A stretch of 64,000 bases of DNA from Oerskovia merdavium. Lineage in GTDB: Bacteria > Actinomycetota > Actinomycetes > Actinomycetales > Cellulomonadaceae. Where the stretch lies: the NCBI RefSeq assembly GCF_014836755.1, contig NZ_JACSQF010000002.1, positions 1 to 64,000 on the forward strand. Reading direction: 5' to 3'. This document shows, piece by piece, positions 42,615-52,564 of this stretch. A model generated the notes under the pieces. The model was not told the origin of the DNA, ran no database searches, and saw only the letters and a program-made list of their open reading frames with translations. How positions within the stretch are numbered: position 1 is the first letter of the stretch; every line of letters begins with the position of its first letter. The translations under genes were made by a program, and so were the position numbers.

Positions 42615-44252
42615 GTGGCGCGATCTCGAGCAGTACGTCCTGTTCTCCCGGTGATCGCCCTGACCGGCGTCCTGGTCCTCACGGCCTGCACCACACCGGG
42701 CGGGAGCGTCGACGGCGCGAGCGCGGCGGGGGCCGACGGCACCGACGGCATAGTGCTCGCCGACGGCTACGAGCTGGGCGGGTACAACCCCGTCGCAGGC
42801 TTCGGGGCCGCAGGCGAGGCCAAGATGTACGACGGCCTGGTCCGCCTCACGGGAGGCGAGGGGATGCCCGGGTTCGAGCCCGCGCTCGCCGCGGAGCTCC
42901 CCACGGCCAACGAGGACGCGACCGTCTGGACCGTGAAGATCCGCCCCGACGTGACGTTCTCCGACGGCAGCACGTTCGGCGCCGAGGACGTGGTCGCGAC
43001 GTACGAGGCGATCCTCGACCCGGCGTCCGCGTCCGAGGCCCGGTCGTCGTTCGACATGATCGAGGAGGTCGTCCAGACCGGCGACGACACGGTCGAGTTC
43101 CACCTCGCATACCCCTACGCGCCGCTCCTGACGAAGATGCTCATCGGCGTCGTGCCCTCGGAGTCCGTCGCGACGCCGGGCCTCGCGGCCGAGTCCACGC
43201 TCAACACCGCACCGATCGGGACCGGGCCGTACACGCTCGTCGACCTGTCCCCGGACCGCGCGGTCCTCGAGGCCAACGAGGACTACTGGGACGGAGCACC
43301 CGAGGTCAAGAAGCTCACGCTCCTCTACGTCCCGGACGACAACACGCGCGCGCAGCGCATGGCCTCGGGCGAGATCGACGGCACCAACCTGCCGCCGCTG
43401 CTCGCCAACACGTTCGAGGGCAAGGACGGCATGACCGTCACGGCGCACACCTCGGCCGACTGGCGCGGCCTCTCGCTCCCCACCGACAACCCCGTCGCGG
43501 GCGACCCCGCGGTCCGCATGGCCCTCAACCTGGCCGCGAACCGGCAGTCGATGATCGACAACGTCCTGGGCGGGCACGGACGCGTCGCGGCGACCCCGAT
43601 CCCCGAGGTCTACGGCGACGCCTACGAGCCCGGCGCGATCTTCACCTACGACCCCGCCCGGGCCGAGCAGATCCTCACGGACGCGGGCTGGATCGAGGGC
43701 CCGGACGGGATCCGGGTCAAGGACGGGCAGCGCGCGCAGATCGCGCTCATGTACAACTCGGTCGACACGGTCCGCCGGGACCTCGCGCAGGCCTTCGCGT
43801 CCGACGCGCTCGCGGTGGGCGTCGAGGTGAACCTCGAGGCGCTGTCCTGGGACCGGATCGACCCGCGCATCAACACCGACTCGACGCTCCTGGGCGGCGG
43901 CGACGAGCCGTTCGACCCGGACACGCAGGCCTACGGCGCCCTGAGCTCGGTGTTCGTCCAGCCCGACGTCGGCAGCATCTACGACAACCCGAGCGACTAC
44001 CAGGACGCGACGGTCGACGCGGCCCTCGAGGTCGGGCGGCGCAGCCTCGACCAGGCCGAGCGCGACGCGGCCTACCGCGAGGTCCAGGACGCGTACATCG
44101 ACGACCCGGGGTACGTGTACCTCGTGTTCCTCGACCACACGTACGTCTCGAAGGACGCGGGCTGGACCATGTCGGGACCCGTCCTCGAGCCGCACGCGCA
44201 CGGCGTGACGTGGGGGCCGTGGTGGTCTCTGCAGTCCTGGACGCGGGACTGA
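42615..44252 (+). CDS. ABC transporter substrate-binding lipoprotein, family 5 (peptide/opine/nickel)
   Basis: A 545-residue extracellular binding protein. Signal and lipobox are VIALTGVLVLTACTTPGGSV (Cys ~21). The family-5 fold is shown by LADGYELGGYNPVAGFG, DVTFSDGSTFGAEDVVATYE, APIGTGPYTLVDLSPDRAVL and LAANRQSMIDNVLGGHGRVA. It delivers a peptide-like or related ligand to the permeases encoded next; the ligand cannot be told from sequence. First gene of a five-gene operon. Its stop overlaps the next start (TGATG). Confidence 0.92.
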   Translation: MARSRAVRPVLPVIALTGVLVLTACTTPGGSVDGASAAGADGTDGIVLADGYELGGYNPVAGFGAAGEAKMYDGLVRLTGGEGMPGFEPALAAELPTANEDATVWTVKIRPDVTFSDGSTFGAEDVVATYEAILDPASASEARSSFDMIEEVVQTGDDTVEFHLAYPYAPLLTKMLIGVVPSESVATPGLAAESTLNTAPIGTGPYTLVDLSPDRAVLEANEDYWDGAPEVKKLTLLYVPDDNTRAQRMASGEIDGTNLPPLLANTFEGKDGMTVTAHTSADWRGLSLPTDNPVAGDPAVRMALNLAANRQSMIDNVLGGHGRVAATPIPEVYGDAYEPGAIFTYDPARAEQILTDAGWIEGPDGIRVKDGQRAQIALMYNSVDTVRRDLAQAFASDALAVGVEVNLEALSWDRIDPRINTDSTLLGGGDEPFDPDTQAYGALSSVFVQPDVGSIYDNPSDYQDATVDAALEVGRRSLDQAERDAAYREVQDAYIDDPGYVYLVFLDHTYVSKDAGWTMSGPVLEPHAHGVTWGPWWSLQSWTRD

Positions 44253-45364
44253 TGACCACGGTCCAGGCGGGGCGCGAGGAGCGCCCGGCCGGTACCGGTC
44301 AGGACGCGGGGCAGGCAGGCACGGTGCCCGACGACGCCCCCCGCCCCTCGGAGGGCCAGGCACCCTCGGTGCAGGACCTGCGCCGGGGGCGCCACCGCGA
44401 CATCTGGGCCATGGTGGGGCGCCGCCTGCTCTTCATCGTGCCGGTCACGGCGGCCGTCTCGGCGGGACTGTTCGCGGCGGCCAAGTACTCGCCGTTCGAC
44501 CCCCTGGTCGGGTACCTCGGCACCCGGTACATGACCACGAGCGACGCCGACAAGGCGATCATCTCGGAGCAGCTCGGGTTCGACCGGCCCTGGTACTCGA
44601 CGTACTGGGGATGGGTGCAGGACCTGTTCGGCGGGGACCTGGGGCTGTCTCGGTCGTTCAACCAGCCCGTCGCTCAGGTCATCGGCGAGCGGCTGCCGTG
44701 GACGCTGCTGCTCGCGGGGACCGCGCTCGCGCTCGCGGTCGTGGTCGCGCTCGTGCTGGGGATCGCGGCGGGCGTGCGCAGCGGCGGGATCCTGGACCGG
44801 GGCGTCACGGCGCTGTGCGTCGTGGTGCAGGGGCTGCCGCCGTTCGTCATGTCGCTCGCGGCGATCGCGGTGTTCGCGCTCGCGCTGGGATGGTTGCCCG
44901 CGGCAGGGCTCACGGACGGGGGAGCGGACCCCACGGTCGGGGGCGTGCTGCGGCACCTGGTCCTGCCGGTCGTGGTCCTCGCGATCTCGCAGGTGCCGTG
45001 GCTGCTGCTCGCGGTGCGCGAGTCGGTCGTGACGTCGAAGGGCGAGGACTTCGTGGCCGGCGCGGTCTCGCGCGGCATCCCGACACCGACCATCACGCGC
45101 CGCCACATCGTGCCGACGTCGCTCGCGCCGTTCGTCAACATCGTCGGGGTGCGCCTGCCCGAGCTGGTCGTGGGAGCCGTCCTGGTCGAAGAGGTCTTCA
45201 GCTGGCCCGGCGTCGCGGGAGCGATCGTCACGTCGGCCCGCGACCTCGACATGGCGCTCCTGGCGTTCCTGACGATCGGGACGACGGTCGTGGTCATGGT
45301 CGGCTCGCTCCTCGCGGACGTCGTCGTGGCCCTGATGGACCCCCGGGTGAGCACCGATGGCTAG
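44252..45364 (+). CDS. ABC transporter permease (DppB/OppB type)
   Basis: A 370-residue permease with ~50 extra charged residues before helix 1 (RRLLFIVPVTAAVSAGLFAA). It has six helices, with the first periplasmic loop LGFDRPWYSTYWGWVQDLFG typical of DppB proteins and the EAA-type coupling loop at DFVAGAVSRGIPTPTITRRH. The ATG at 44252 is the TGATG overlap with the binding-protein gene; it overlaps the next permease by eight bases. Confidence 0.92.
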   Translation: MTTVQAGREERPAGTGQDAGQAGTVPDDAPRPSEGQAPSVQDLRRGRHRDIWAMVGRRLLFIVPVTAAVSAGLFAAAKYSPFDPLVGYLGTRYMTTSDADKAIISEQLGFDRPWYSTYWGWVQDLFGGDLGLSRSFNQPVAQVIGERLPWTLLLAGTALALAVVVALVLGIAAGVRSGGILDRGVTALCVVVQGLPPFVMSLAAIAVFALALGWLPAAGLTDGGADPTVGGVLRHLVLPVVVLAISQVPWLLLAVRESVVTSKGEDFVAGAVSRGIPTPTITRRHIVPTSLAPFVNIVGVRLPELVVGAVLVEEVFSWPGVAGAIVTSARDLDMALLAFLTIGTTVVVMVGSLLADVVVALMDPRVSTDG

Positions 45365-46178
45365 GCGCAACCTCGTGATCGCGGGCTCGGTCCTGGCGGT
45401 CGTGGTGCTCTACGCGGTCCTGGTCCCGTGGCTCGCGGGCGTCGACGACCGGGTCACGGACTTCGCGCAGGCCCGCCAGGCGCCGTCGGCGGACCACCTG
45501 TTCGGCACCGACTCCGCGGGACGCGACCTGTTCGTCCGCATCGCGTCGGGCATCCGGACCTCGCTCGTCGTGGCGCTCCTGTGCGCGCTGCTCGCGACCG
45601 TGATCGGGGTCGTGGTCGGTACCGCCGCGGGGTTCTGGGGCGGGTGGCCGGACCGGATCATCATGCGCAGCACCGACGCGGTCAACGCGCTGCCGCACCT
45701 GCTGCTCGGGATCGTGATCGTCGCGATGTTCCGCGGCAGCCTCCTCGCGATCGTCCTGTCGATCGCCCTGACGCACTGGACGCAGGTCGCGCGCATCATC
45801 CGCTCGGAGATCCTCAGCCTGCGCCAGCGCCCGTACATCGACGCGGCGGTCCTCGCGGGCGCGAGCCGCCGGCAGGTCGCGGTGCGCCACCTGGTCCCCG
45901 CGACCGCGCCGCAGGCCATGATCGCCGTGGTCCTGCTCCTGCCGCACGCGGTGTGGCACGAGTCGACGCTGTCCTTCCTGGGCTTCGGGCTGCCTCCGCA
46001 CGAGCCGAGCCTCGGCACGCTCCTCGAGGAGGCGCGCAGCTCGCTGCTCCTGGGTGGCTGGTGGACGCTCGTCTTCCCCGCGGCCGTGCTCGTGATCGTC
46101 ACGCTCGCCGTGGCGTTCGCGGGACAGGCGCTGCGCAAGGTCATCACCCCACCCCAACCCTCGGAGCTGAGACTGTGA
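45357..46178 (+). CDS. ABC transporter permease (DppC/OppC type)
   Basis: A 273-residue second permease. The segment HLFGTDSAGRDLFVRIASGI is diagnostic of DppC/OppC proteins, and the coupling helix is PYIDAAVLAGASRRQVAVRH. It pairs with the preceding permease to form the channel. Overlaps both neighbours (eight bases before, four after), so the operon is tightly coupled. Confidence 0.93.
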   Translation: MARRNLVIAGSVLAVVVLYAVLVPWLAGVDDRVTDFAQARQAPSADHLFGTDSAGRDLFVRIASGIRTSLVVALLCALLATVIGVVVGTAAGFWGGWPDRIIMRSTDAVNALPHLLLGIVIVAMFRGSLLAIVLSIALTHWTQVARIIRSEILSLRQRPYIDAAVLAGASRRQVAVRHLVPATAPQAMIAVVLLLPHAVWHESTLSFLGFGLPPHEPSLGTLLEEARSSLLLGGWWTLVFPAAVLVIVTLAVAFAGQALRKVITPPQPSELRL

Positions 46179-47086
46179 GCCTGCGCGTCGAGAACCTGAC
46201 CGTGCGCCTGCCCCTGCCGAACGGGTCGGTCGTGCACGCCGCGAGCGACGTGAGCCTCGACGTCCCGCGGGGCACGATCACGGCCCTCGTGGGCGAGTCG
46301 GGCTGCGGCAAGTCGATCCTCGCCTCGGCCGTCATGGACCAGCTCCCGGCAGGGGCGCGCCGGAGCGGGTCGATCACGGTCACGACCCCGCAGGGCGCTC
46401 TGGACGTGTTCGCCGGCGAGCCCTTCCGGGGTCTGCATGCCGCGCTCGTCCCGCAGTCCGCGGCCACGCACCTCACGCCCGTGCGCACCGCGCGCTCCCA
46501 GCTCGACGAGACGATCACGACGCTCGGCTCCCCGCGCACGAGCGACGAGCTGGCTGTGCGCGTGGGCCTCGACCCGTCGGCGCTGGACTGCTACCCGCAC
46601 GAGCTCTCGGGCGGGATGGCCCAGCGGGTGGCCGTCGCGGGGGCGCTCGCGGGCGACCCCTCGGTGATCGTCGCGGACGAGCCCACGGCGAGCCTCGACC
46701 GGGCCCTGACGGACAGGGTCCTGGGGCTGTTGCGCGAGTGCGCCGACGACGGTGCGGCGGTCCTGCTCATCACGCACGACCTCGCGTCCCTGGTCCGCAC
46801 GGGCGTGGCCGACCGGCTCGCCGTCATGTACGCCTCGCGCCTCATGGAGACCGGCCCGGCGGCCGAGGTGTTCGACGACCCCTGGCACGACTACACGCGC
46901 GACCTCCTGGGCGCGCTGCCTTCACGCGGGCTGCACCCGCTGCCGGGCTCGCCGCCGCAGCTCACCGACCTGCCCGACGACTGCGTGTACTTCCTGCGCC
47001 GCCCCGAGACGCGGCAGTCGGGAGGCCCGACAGCCCTGGTCCAGGTCGGCGACCGTTCCTACCGCACGTTGCGCGAGGTGGCCTGA
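46175..47086 (+). CDS. ABC transporter ATP-binding protein (DppD/OppD type)
   Basis: A 303-residue ATPase. Walker A GESGCGKSILASAV, Q-loop in LVPQSAATHLTP, signature LSGGMAQRVAVAGALAG, Walker B VIVADEPTASLDRALTD and switch His in LLITHDLASLV. The C-terminal oligopeptide-transporter extension (PSRGLHPLPGSPPQLTDLPD) has DDCVYFLRRP where an iron-sulfur or cysteine cluster often occurs in OppD/OppF-type subunits; only one cysteine remains. GTG start in GTGA overlap with the permease gene. Confidence 0.92.
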   Translation: MSLRVENLTVRLPLPNGSVVHAASDVSLDVPRGTITALVGESGCGKSILASAVMDQLPAGARRSGSITVTTPQGALDVFAGEPFRGLHAALVPQSAATHLTPVRTARSQLDETITTLGSPRTSDELAVRVGLDPSALDCYPHELSGGMAQRVAVAGALAGDPSVIVADEPTASLDRALTDRVLGLLRECADDGAAVLLITHDLASLVRTGVADRLAVMYASRLMETGPAAEVFDDPWHDYTRDLLGALPSRGLHPLPGSPPQLTDLPDDCVYFLRRPETRQSGGPTALVQVGDRSYRTLREVA

Positions 47087-47748
47087 TGAGCCTCGAGGCG
47101 CGCGGCGTCGTGGCGGGATACCGCCGCAAGCCCCCGGTCCTGACCGACGTCTCGATCAGCGTCCCGGCGGGCACGATCGTGGGACTCTCGGGGCCCTCGG
47201 GCACGGGCAAGACCACGCTCGCCCGTGTCCTGGCGCTGCTCGACGCACCACGCGCCGGGACCGTGACCATCGACGACCAGGTCGCGACGGGCACGCGGTT
47301 CGCGGTCCAGGGGGACCTGCGCGGATCGGTCGCGATGCTCTTCCAGTCGCCGCGAGCCTCGACCGACCCTCGCCTGACGCTGCGCTCGATCATCGCCCAG
47401 CCCGCCGAGGTCGCCCGTCGCCCGGTCGACGTCGAGGGGGTCGCGGCGCGCGTCGGCCTGACCCCCGACCTGCTCACGCGCAGGCCCTACCAGGTCTCCG
47501 ACGGGCAGCTCCAGCGGGCCTGCCTGGCCCGGGCGCTCGCGCAGGAGCCGCGCTACCTGATCTGCGACGAGGCGACCGCGATGCTCGACGCCGCGACGAC
47601 CGCCACGCTCGTGCGCCTCGTCGAGGCCGAGGTCGCCGCGCAGGGCGTGGGGGTCCTGCTCATCAGCCACGACGAGGAGCTGCTCGCCGCGTGCTGCTCG
47701 CAGGTCAGCGCGCTCGCGGACCTGCGGCGGGCGCCGGTCCAGCGCTGA
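47086..47748 (+). CDS. ABC transporter ATP-binding protein (DppF/OppF type)
   Basis: A 220-residue second ATPase, shorter than usual because the C-terminal oligopeptide extension is absent. Walker A GPSGTGKTTLARVLALL, signature VSDGQLQRACLARALAQ (degenerate: the usual LSGGQ is VSDGQ), Walker B YLICDEATAMLD, and switch His in LLISHDEELL. The pair of ATPases with one weak signature suggests unequal catalytic sites. Last gene of the peptide importer operon, followed by a terminator. Confidence 0.9.
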   Translation: MSLEARGVVAGYRRKPPVLTDVSISVPAGTIVGLSGPSGTGKTTLARVLALLDAPRAGTVTIDDQVATGTRFAVQGDLRGSVAMLFQSPRASTDPRLTLRSIIAQPAEVARRPVDVEGVAARVGLTPDLLTRRPYQVSDGQLQRACLARALAQEPRYLICDEATAMLDAATTATLVRLVEAEVAAQGVGVLLISHDEELLAACCSQVSALADLRRAPVQR

Positions 47749-47789
47749 GCGGTCCGCGCCCGGGCGGGGCGGCCGGGCGAGAGGCGTCC

Positions 47790-47821
47790 TGCCCGACGGC
47801 GGTGCGCGGCGCCGTCGGGCA
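47790..47821. terminator. bidirectional terminator between ABC operon and malic enzyme
   Basis: TGCCCGACGGCG (47790-47801) pairs perfectly with CGCCGTCGGGCA (47810-47821), loop of eight bases, in the gap between convergent genes. Confidence 0.75.
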
Positions 47822-47860
47822 CGTCGCCCCGACGAGAGGTCCAGCCGGGCCGGGTGTGGC

Positions 47861-49270
<1,410 letters not shown>

Positions 49271-49698
49271 GTGGTCAGCGTATTCGCCTGTCGTGCGCAG
49301 CTGGTGCACCGAGCAGGTGAGCGGCGGACCCGGCGTGGCGATGGCGCCGGAAGAGGCCCCGGGCACGGGAACGGCGCCCCCGGAGGGGCGCCGTGCTCGC
49401 CAGCGGGACGGGGGTTAACAAGCGTGCTGCGAGGGTAGGTGCTGCAACGGGGCGAGCCCGGTCAGCCAGTCCTATGCGTGGACTTCTCGCGCGTGGGTTC
49501 CGCCCGTCCCTGATGCTGTTGTTCCTCAGTGATACGCCGCTCCGGGACGCCGCGCAAGGGGTGGCGGGGAGAACGGGAGAACCTCCACCGGGTGTTCGAT
49601 CCCGAGCCGGGAGGAGCCGGACAACGGGGACCCCGCGGGTTCGAACAGGCCACGTTCCGGCCCGCTCGTGCGGACCGCCGGGAGAGCCCGGGGCATCG
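49271..49698. other. 428-base intergenic region with a terminator
   Basis: A 10-bp perfect hairpin ACGGCGCCCC/GGGGCGCCGT with CGGA loop (49371-49394) probably ends transcription of the HAD gene, which runs toward it. Between 49395 and 49698 no gene or tRNA was found; two GTTCGA words near 49589 and 49640 lack tRNA context. Confidence 0.5.
49277..49282 (-). promoter_or_regulatory. leaderless-type -10 element (TACGCT on the minus strand) for malic enzyme
   Basis: TACGCT, six bases, ATG at 49270, with no Shine-Dalgarno in between. This is the same word and spacing as before genes at 6252 and 36926. Confidence 0.6.
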
Positions 49699-50574
49699 CT
49701 ACCCGGCACGCCCCGAGCGCTTGCGCACCGCGCGCCACACGAGCCAGCCGACGACCGCGACCGCCACGGCCCCGCCGACCACGACCGCGCCCCGAGGCGG
49801 CGCGAGCTGGGTGCGCAGCGTGACGGGGCGTACGAAGGTGAGCGTGCCCCAGCCGCTCTCGCCCGCGAGGCGGCGCAGCGTCCGGTCGGGGTTGACCGCG
49901 AACCCGTGGCCGACCTCCGCGAGCATGGGAGCGTCGGTGATCGAGTCCGAGTAGGCGTAGGACGCGTCGAGGTCGTAGCCGTGGGTCTCCGCCAGCTCGC
50001 GGATCGCGAGGGCCTTGTTCTCGCCGTACGCGTAGAAGTCGATCTCGCCCGTGTAGCGGCCGTCGACGATCTCCATGCGCGTCGCGACGTAGTGGTCCGC
50101 GCCGAGCACCGCGGCGATGGGCTCGACGACCTCGGAGCCCGAGGCCGAGACGATCACGACGTCGTGCCCCCGGTCGTGGTGGCTCACGATGAGCTCGACG
50201 GCCTCGGCGTAGACGACCGGGTCGATGTACTCGTGCAGCGTCTCCTCGACGATCTGCGAGACCACGCGCACGTCCCAGCCCGTCACGAGCGAGCTGAGGT
50301 GTGCGCGCATGCGCTCGGTCTGGTCCGCGTCCGCGCCGCCGACCATGTAGAGGAAGTGCGCGTACGCGCTGCGCAGCACGTCGCCGCGGCTGATGAGCCC
50401 GCCCGCGTAGAACGGCTTGGAGAACGCGGCGGTCGACGAGGTCGCGATGATCGTCTTGTCCAGGTCGAAGAACGCGGCGACCTTGCGCGGGCGCGTCTCG
50501 CGGGCGCCTGGACGGGGAGGCGCGAGGGGCGCGCTGCGCGGACCGGTCTGCGGTGAGTCCTGGGGCTGGGTCAC
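49699..50574 (-). CDS. HAD-IB family phosphatase with C-terminal membrane anchor
   Basis: A 291-residue HAD hydrolase. Motif I is AAFFDLDKTIIATSSTAAF (DLDKT), motif II VVIVSASGSEVVEPIA, motif III Lys in YGENKALAIRELAE, and motif IV ASYAYSDSITDAPMLAEVG. It ends with a single transmembrane helix (GAVVVGGAVAVAVVGWLVWR) plus a basic tail, which would tether it to the inner membrane face. It resembles SerB-like/CicA-type HAD-IB phosphatases of unassigned substrate. The GTG at 50574 follows TAGGCT by six bases. Confidence 0.85.
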   Translation of the reverse strand: MTQPQDSPQTGPRSAPLAPPRPGARETRPRKVAAFFDLDKTIIATSSTAAFSKPFYAGGLISRGDVLRSAYAHFLYMVGGADADQTERMRAHLSSLVTGWDVRVVSQIVEETLHEYIDPVVYAEAVELIVSHHDRGHDVVIVSASGSEVVEPIAAVLGADHYVATRMEIVDGRYTGEIDFYAYGENKALAIRELAETHGYDLDASYAYSDSITDAPMLAEVGHGFAVNPDRTLRRLAGESGWGTLTFVRPVTLRTQLAPPRGAVVVGGAVAVAVVGWLVWRAVRKRSGRAG

Positions 50575-50580
50575 CCGGTG

Positions 50581-50586
50581 AGCCTA
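50581..50586 (-). promoter_or_regulatory. leaderless-type -10 element (TAGGCT on the minus strand)
   Basis: TAGGCT, six bases, GTG at 50574. Confidence 0.5.
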
Positions 50587-50740
50587 ACCGGCGAGCGCAC
50601 GAGATGTCCCGGTTCGGCAGCGTCGTCGTGCCGCGGGTGCCGTGCGGTCCCGGGCAGATCCACCCGACGGGATGTCGTCGTGCCGCCCGCGCGGTACGTT
50701 CGGCCGGACGGACCGTGGCCCAGCCCCGTGGGAGGCACGC

Positions 50741-52378
50741 ATGATCACGCTCGACGAGCTCCGCGCCATCACGATCTTCGAGCCCCTTCCCCCCGAGCCG
50801 CTCGAGTTCCTCGTCGGGGCGGTCGAGGACATCCGGCTCCTGCCGGGCGAGTACTTCGCGCACGAGGGCGACGAGCGCGCGTTCTTCGTCGTGATCGAGG
50901 GGCGTGCGGAGATCACCAAGATGATCAACGGCGACGAGCGCGTGATCGGGGTCCGCACCCCGGGCATGTTCTTCGGCGAGGTGCCCATGACGCTCAGCAC
51001 GAGCTTCCCGGCGAGCGGGCGCGCGACCGAGGCCACGCGCATCATGAAGCTCGACGCGACGGTCTTCTACGGTCTCGCGGCCATGGCGCCGGCGGTCCCG
51101 GCCCACGTCGCGACCCTGGCGCGCAGCTACCTCGATGCGCTCCAGGCGCACGCCTCGGAGAAGCCCGTGGCCGAGGCGCACGTGATCGGGCCCCGGCTCG
51201 ACGCGGGCGTCCGGGACCTGGCGACGTTCCTCACGCGCAACCACGTGCCGTTCGACCGGGTCGTGGTGGAGGCACCGACCGAGGTCGCGGCGAGGGTCGC
51301 GCTGCCCGCGCACCCGGTCCTCGAGCTGCGCGACGGGTCGCGGCTCGTCGCGCCGACCATGCGTGAGGTCGCGCACACGGTCGGTCTGGCAGTGGAGCCC
51401 ACCGCACCGGACTACGACGTCGTGATCCTCGGCGGAGGGCCCGCGGGGCTGACCGCAGCGGTCAACGCTGCGGCCGAGGGCTTGCGCACGCTCGTCGTCG
51501 AGAGCCTCGCGCCGGGCGGCCAGGCAGGGACCTCGACGCGGATCGAGAACTACACGGGGTTCCCCTACGGCATCTCGGGGGACGACCTCGCGAGCCGCGC
51601 GCTGACCCAGGCGCAGCGGTTGGGCGCCGAGATCGTCGTGACGCGCACGGTCGAGTCGATCGACCCGGGATCGCACCGGGTCGTGCTCGACGGCGAGGAC
51701 GCGCTCGGGGCGCAGGTCGTGATCGTCGCGACCGGGGTCGAGTGGCGCACGTTCGCGCTGCCGGCCGTGGACCGCTACCTCGGCAACGGCCTGTACTACG
51801 GGGCCGCGCGCAGCGACGCGGCCCTCGCCCAGGGGCAGGACGTCTGCATCGTCGGCGCGGGGAACTCGGCAGGGCAGGCGGCGATCTTCTTCTCGCGGCA
51901 CGCCCGGTCCGTCACGATGCTCGTGCGTGGCGAGTCGCTCGCTGCCAGCATGTCGCGCTACCTGATCGACCAGATCGCCGCCAACCCCGGGATCCAGGTC
52001 GAGACCCGGGCCCAGATCGTCGACCTGCACGGTGACGAGGGACTCGAGCACGTCGACGTGCTCGACGCGCGGACGGGGGAGACCGCTCGCCGTGCGCTCC
52101 CGGTCGTGTTCGTGATGATCGGCGCGGACGCCGTGACGGGCTGGCTGCCCGCGGAGGTCGCGCGCGACTCGCACGGGTTCGTGCTCACGGGGGCCGAGGC
52201 CGCGGCCGCACCGCAGTGGACCGCCGAGCGCCGGCCGTTCGCCCTGGAGACGAGCGCCCCGGGGGTCTTCGCGATCGGCGACGTGCGCTCCGGGTCGGTC
52301 AAGCGCGTCGCGGCCGGGGTGGGCGAGGGCGGGATGGCGATCGCGTACGCGCACCAGTACCTCGCACTGGCTCACTGA
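50741..52378 (+). CDS. cyclic-nucleotide-binding, thioredoxin-reductase-like flavoprotein without CxxC
   Basis: A 545-residue three-part protein. Residues ~10-130 are a CRP/cNMP-binding domain (LLPGEYFAHEGDERAFFVVI, GMFFGEVPMTLSTSFPASGR). Residues ~150-215 look glutaredoxin-like (LATFLTRNHVPFDRVVVEAP). From ~224 a TrxR-like flavoprotein follows: FAD loop VVILGGGPAGLTAAVNAAAE, NADP loop CIVGAGNSAGQAAIFFSRHA, and FAIGDVRSGSVKRVAAGVGE. At the site of the redox pair CATC the sequence is GLYYGAARSDA, so no dithiol. It may be a ligand-controlled NAD(P)H oxidoreductase with another acceptor. ATG 50741 has GGAGG at 50731. Confidence 0.85.
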   Translation: MITLDELRAITIFEPLPPEPLEFLVGAVEDIRLLPGEYFAHEGDERAFFVVIEGRAEITKMINGDERVIGVRTPGMFFGEVPMTLSTSFPASGRATEATRIMKLDATVFYGLAAMAPAVPAHVATLARSYLDALQAHASEKPVAEAHVIGPRLDAGVRDLATFLTRNHVPFDRVVVEAPTEVAARVALPAHPVLELRDGSRLVAPTMREVAHTVGLAVEPTAPDYDVVILGGGPAGLTAAVNAAAEGLRTLVVESLAPGGQAGTSTRIENYTGFPYGISGDDLASRALTQAQRLGAEIVVTRTVESIDPGSHRVVLDGEDALGAQVVIVATGVEWRTFALPAVDRYLGNGLYYGAARSDAALAQGQDVCIVGAGNSAGQAAIFFSRHARSVTMLVRGESLAASMSRYLIDQIAANPGIQVETRAQIVDLHGDEGLEHVDVLDARTGETARRALPVVFVMIGADAVTGWLPAEVARDSHGFVLTGAEAAAAPQWTAERRPFALETSAPGVFAIGDVRSGSVKRVAAGVGEGGMAIAYAHQYLALAH

Positions 52379-52388
52379 CGTCGGGCTC

Positions 52389-52424
52389 GTCCACAGGGGC
52401 ACGGCGGGCGCGGTCGTCCACAGG
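52389..52424. promoter_or_regulatory. paired GTCCACAGG motifs upstream of the Tad block
   Basis: GTCCACAGG occurs at 52389-52397 and 52416-52424, starts 27 bp apart, ~150 bases before the ssd start. The same word (within TTGTCCACAGG) is at 59835-59843, ahead of the second Tad block, and its eight-base core is tandemly repeated at 56475-56558. Confidence 0.5.
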
Positions 52425-52564
52425 CCCGACGGCGCAGCCCCCGCCCTCGGTCGTCTCGCCCCAGGATGAGGGTCGGCCCGTGCGGACGGGCCGGTGCGGA
52501 GGAGGTCCGCGGCCCGCTCGTCGGGCCCACGGCTGCCCTGCGCGTCGCGACGAGAGGGGGAGCC

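Noticed and set aside
49586-49650. possible tRNA from two GTTCGA words
   Set aside because: No acceptor stem, D-arm or anticodon arm can be built around them.
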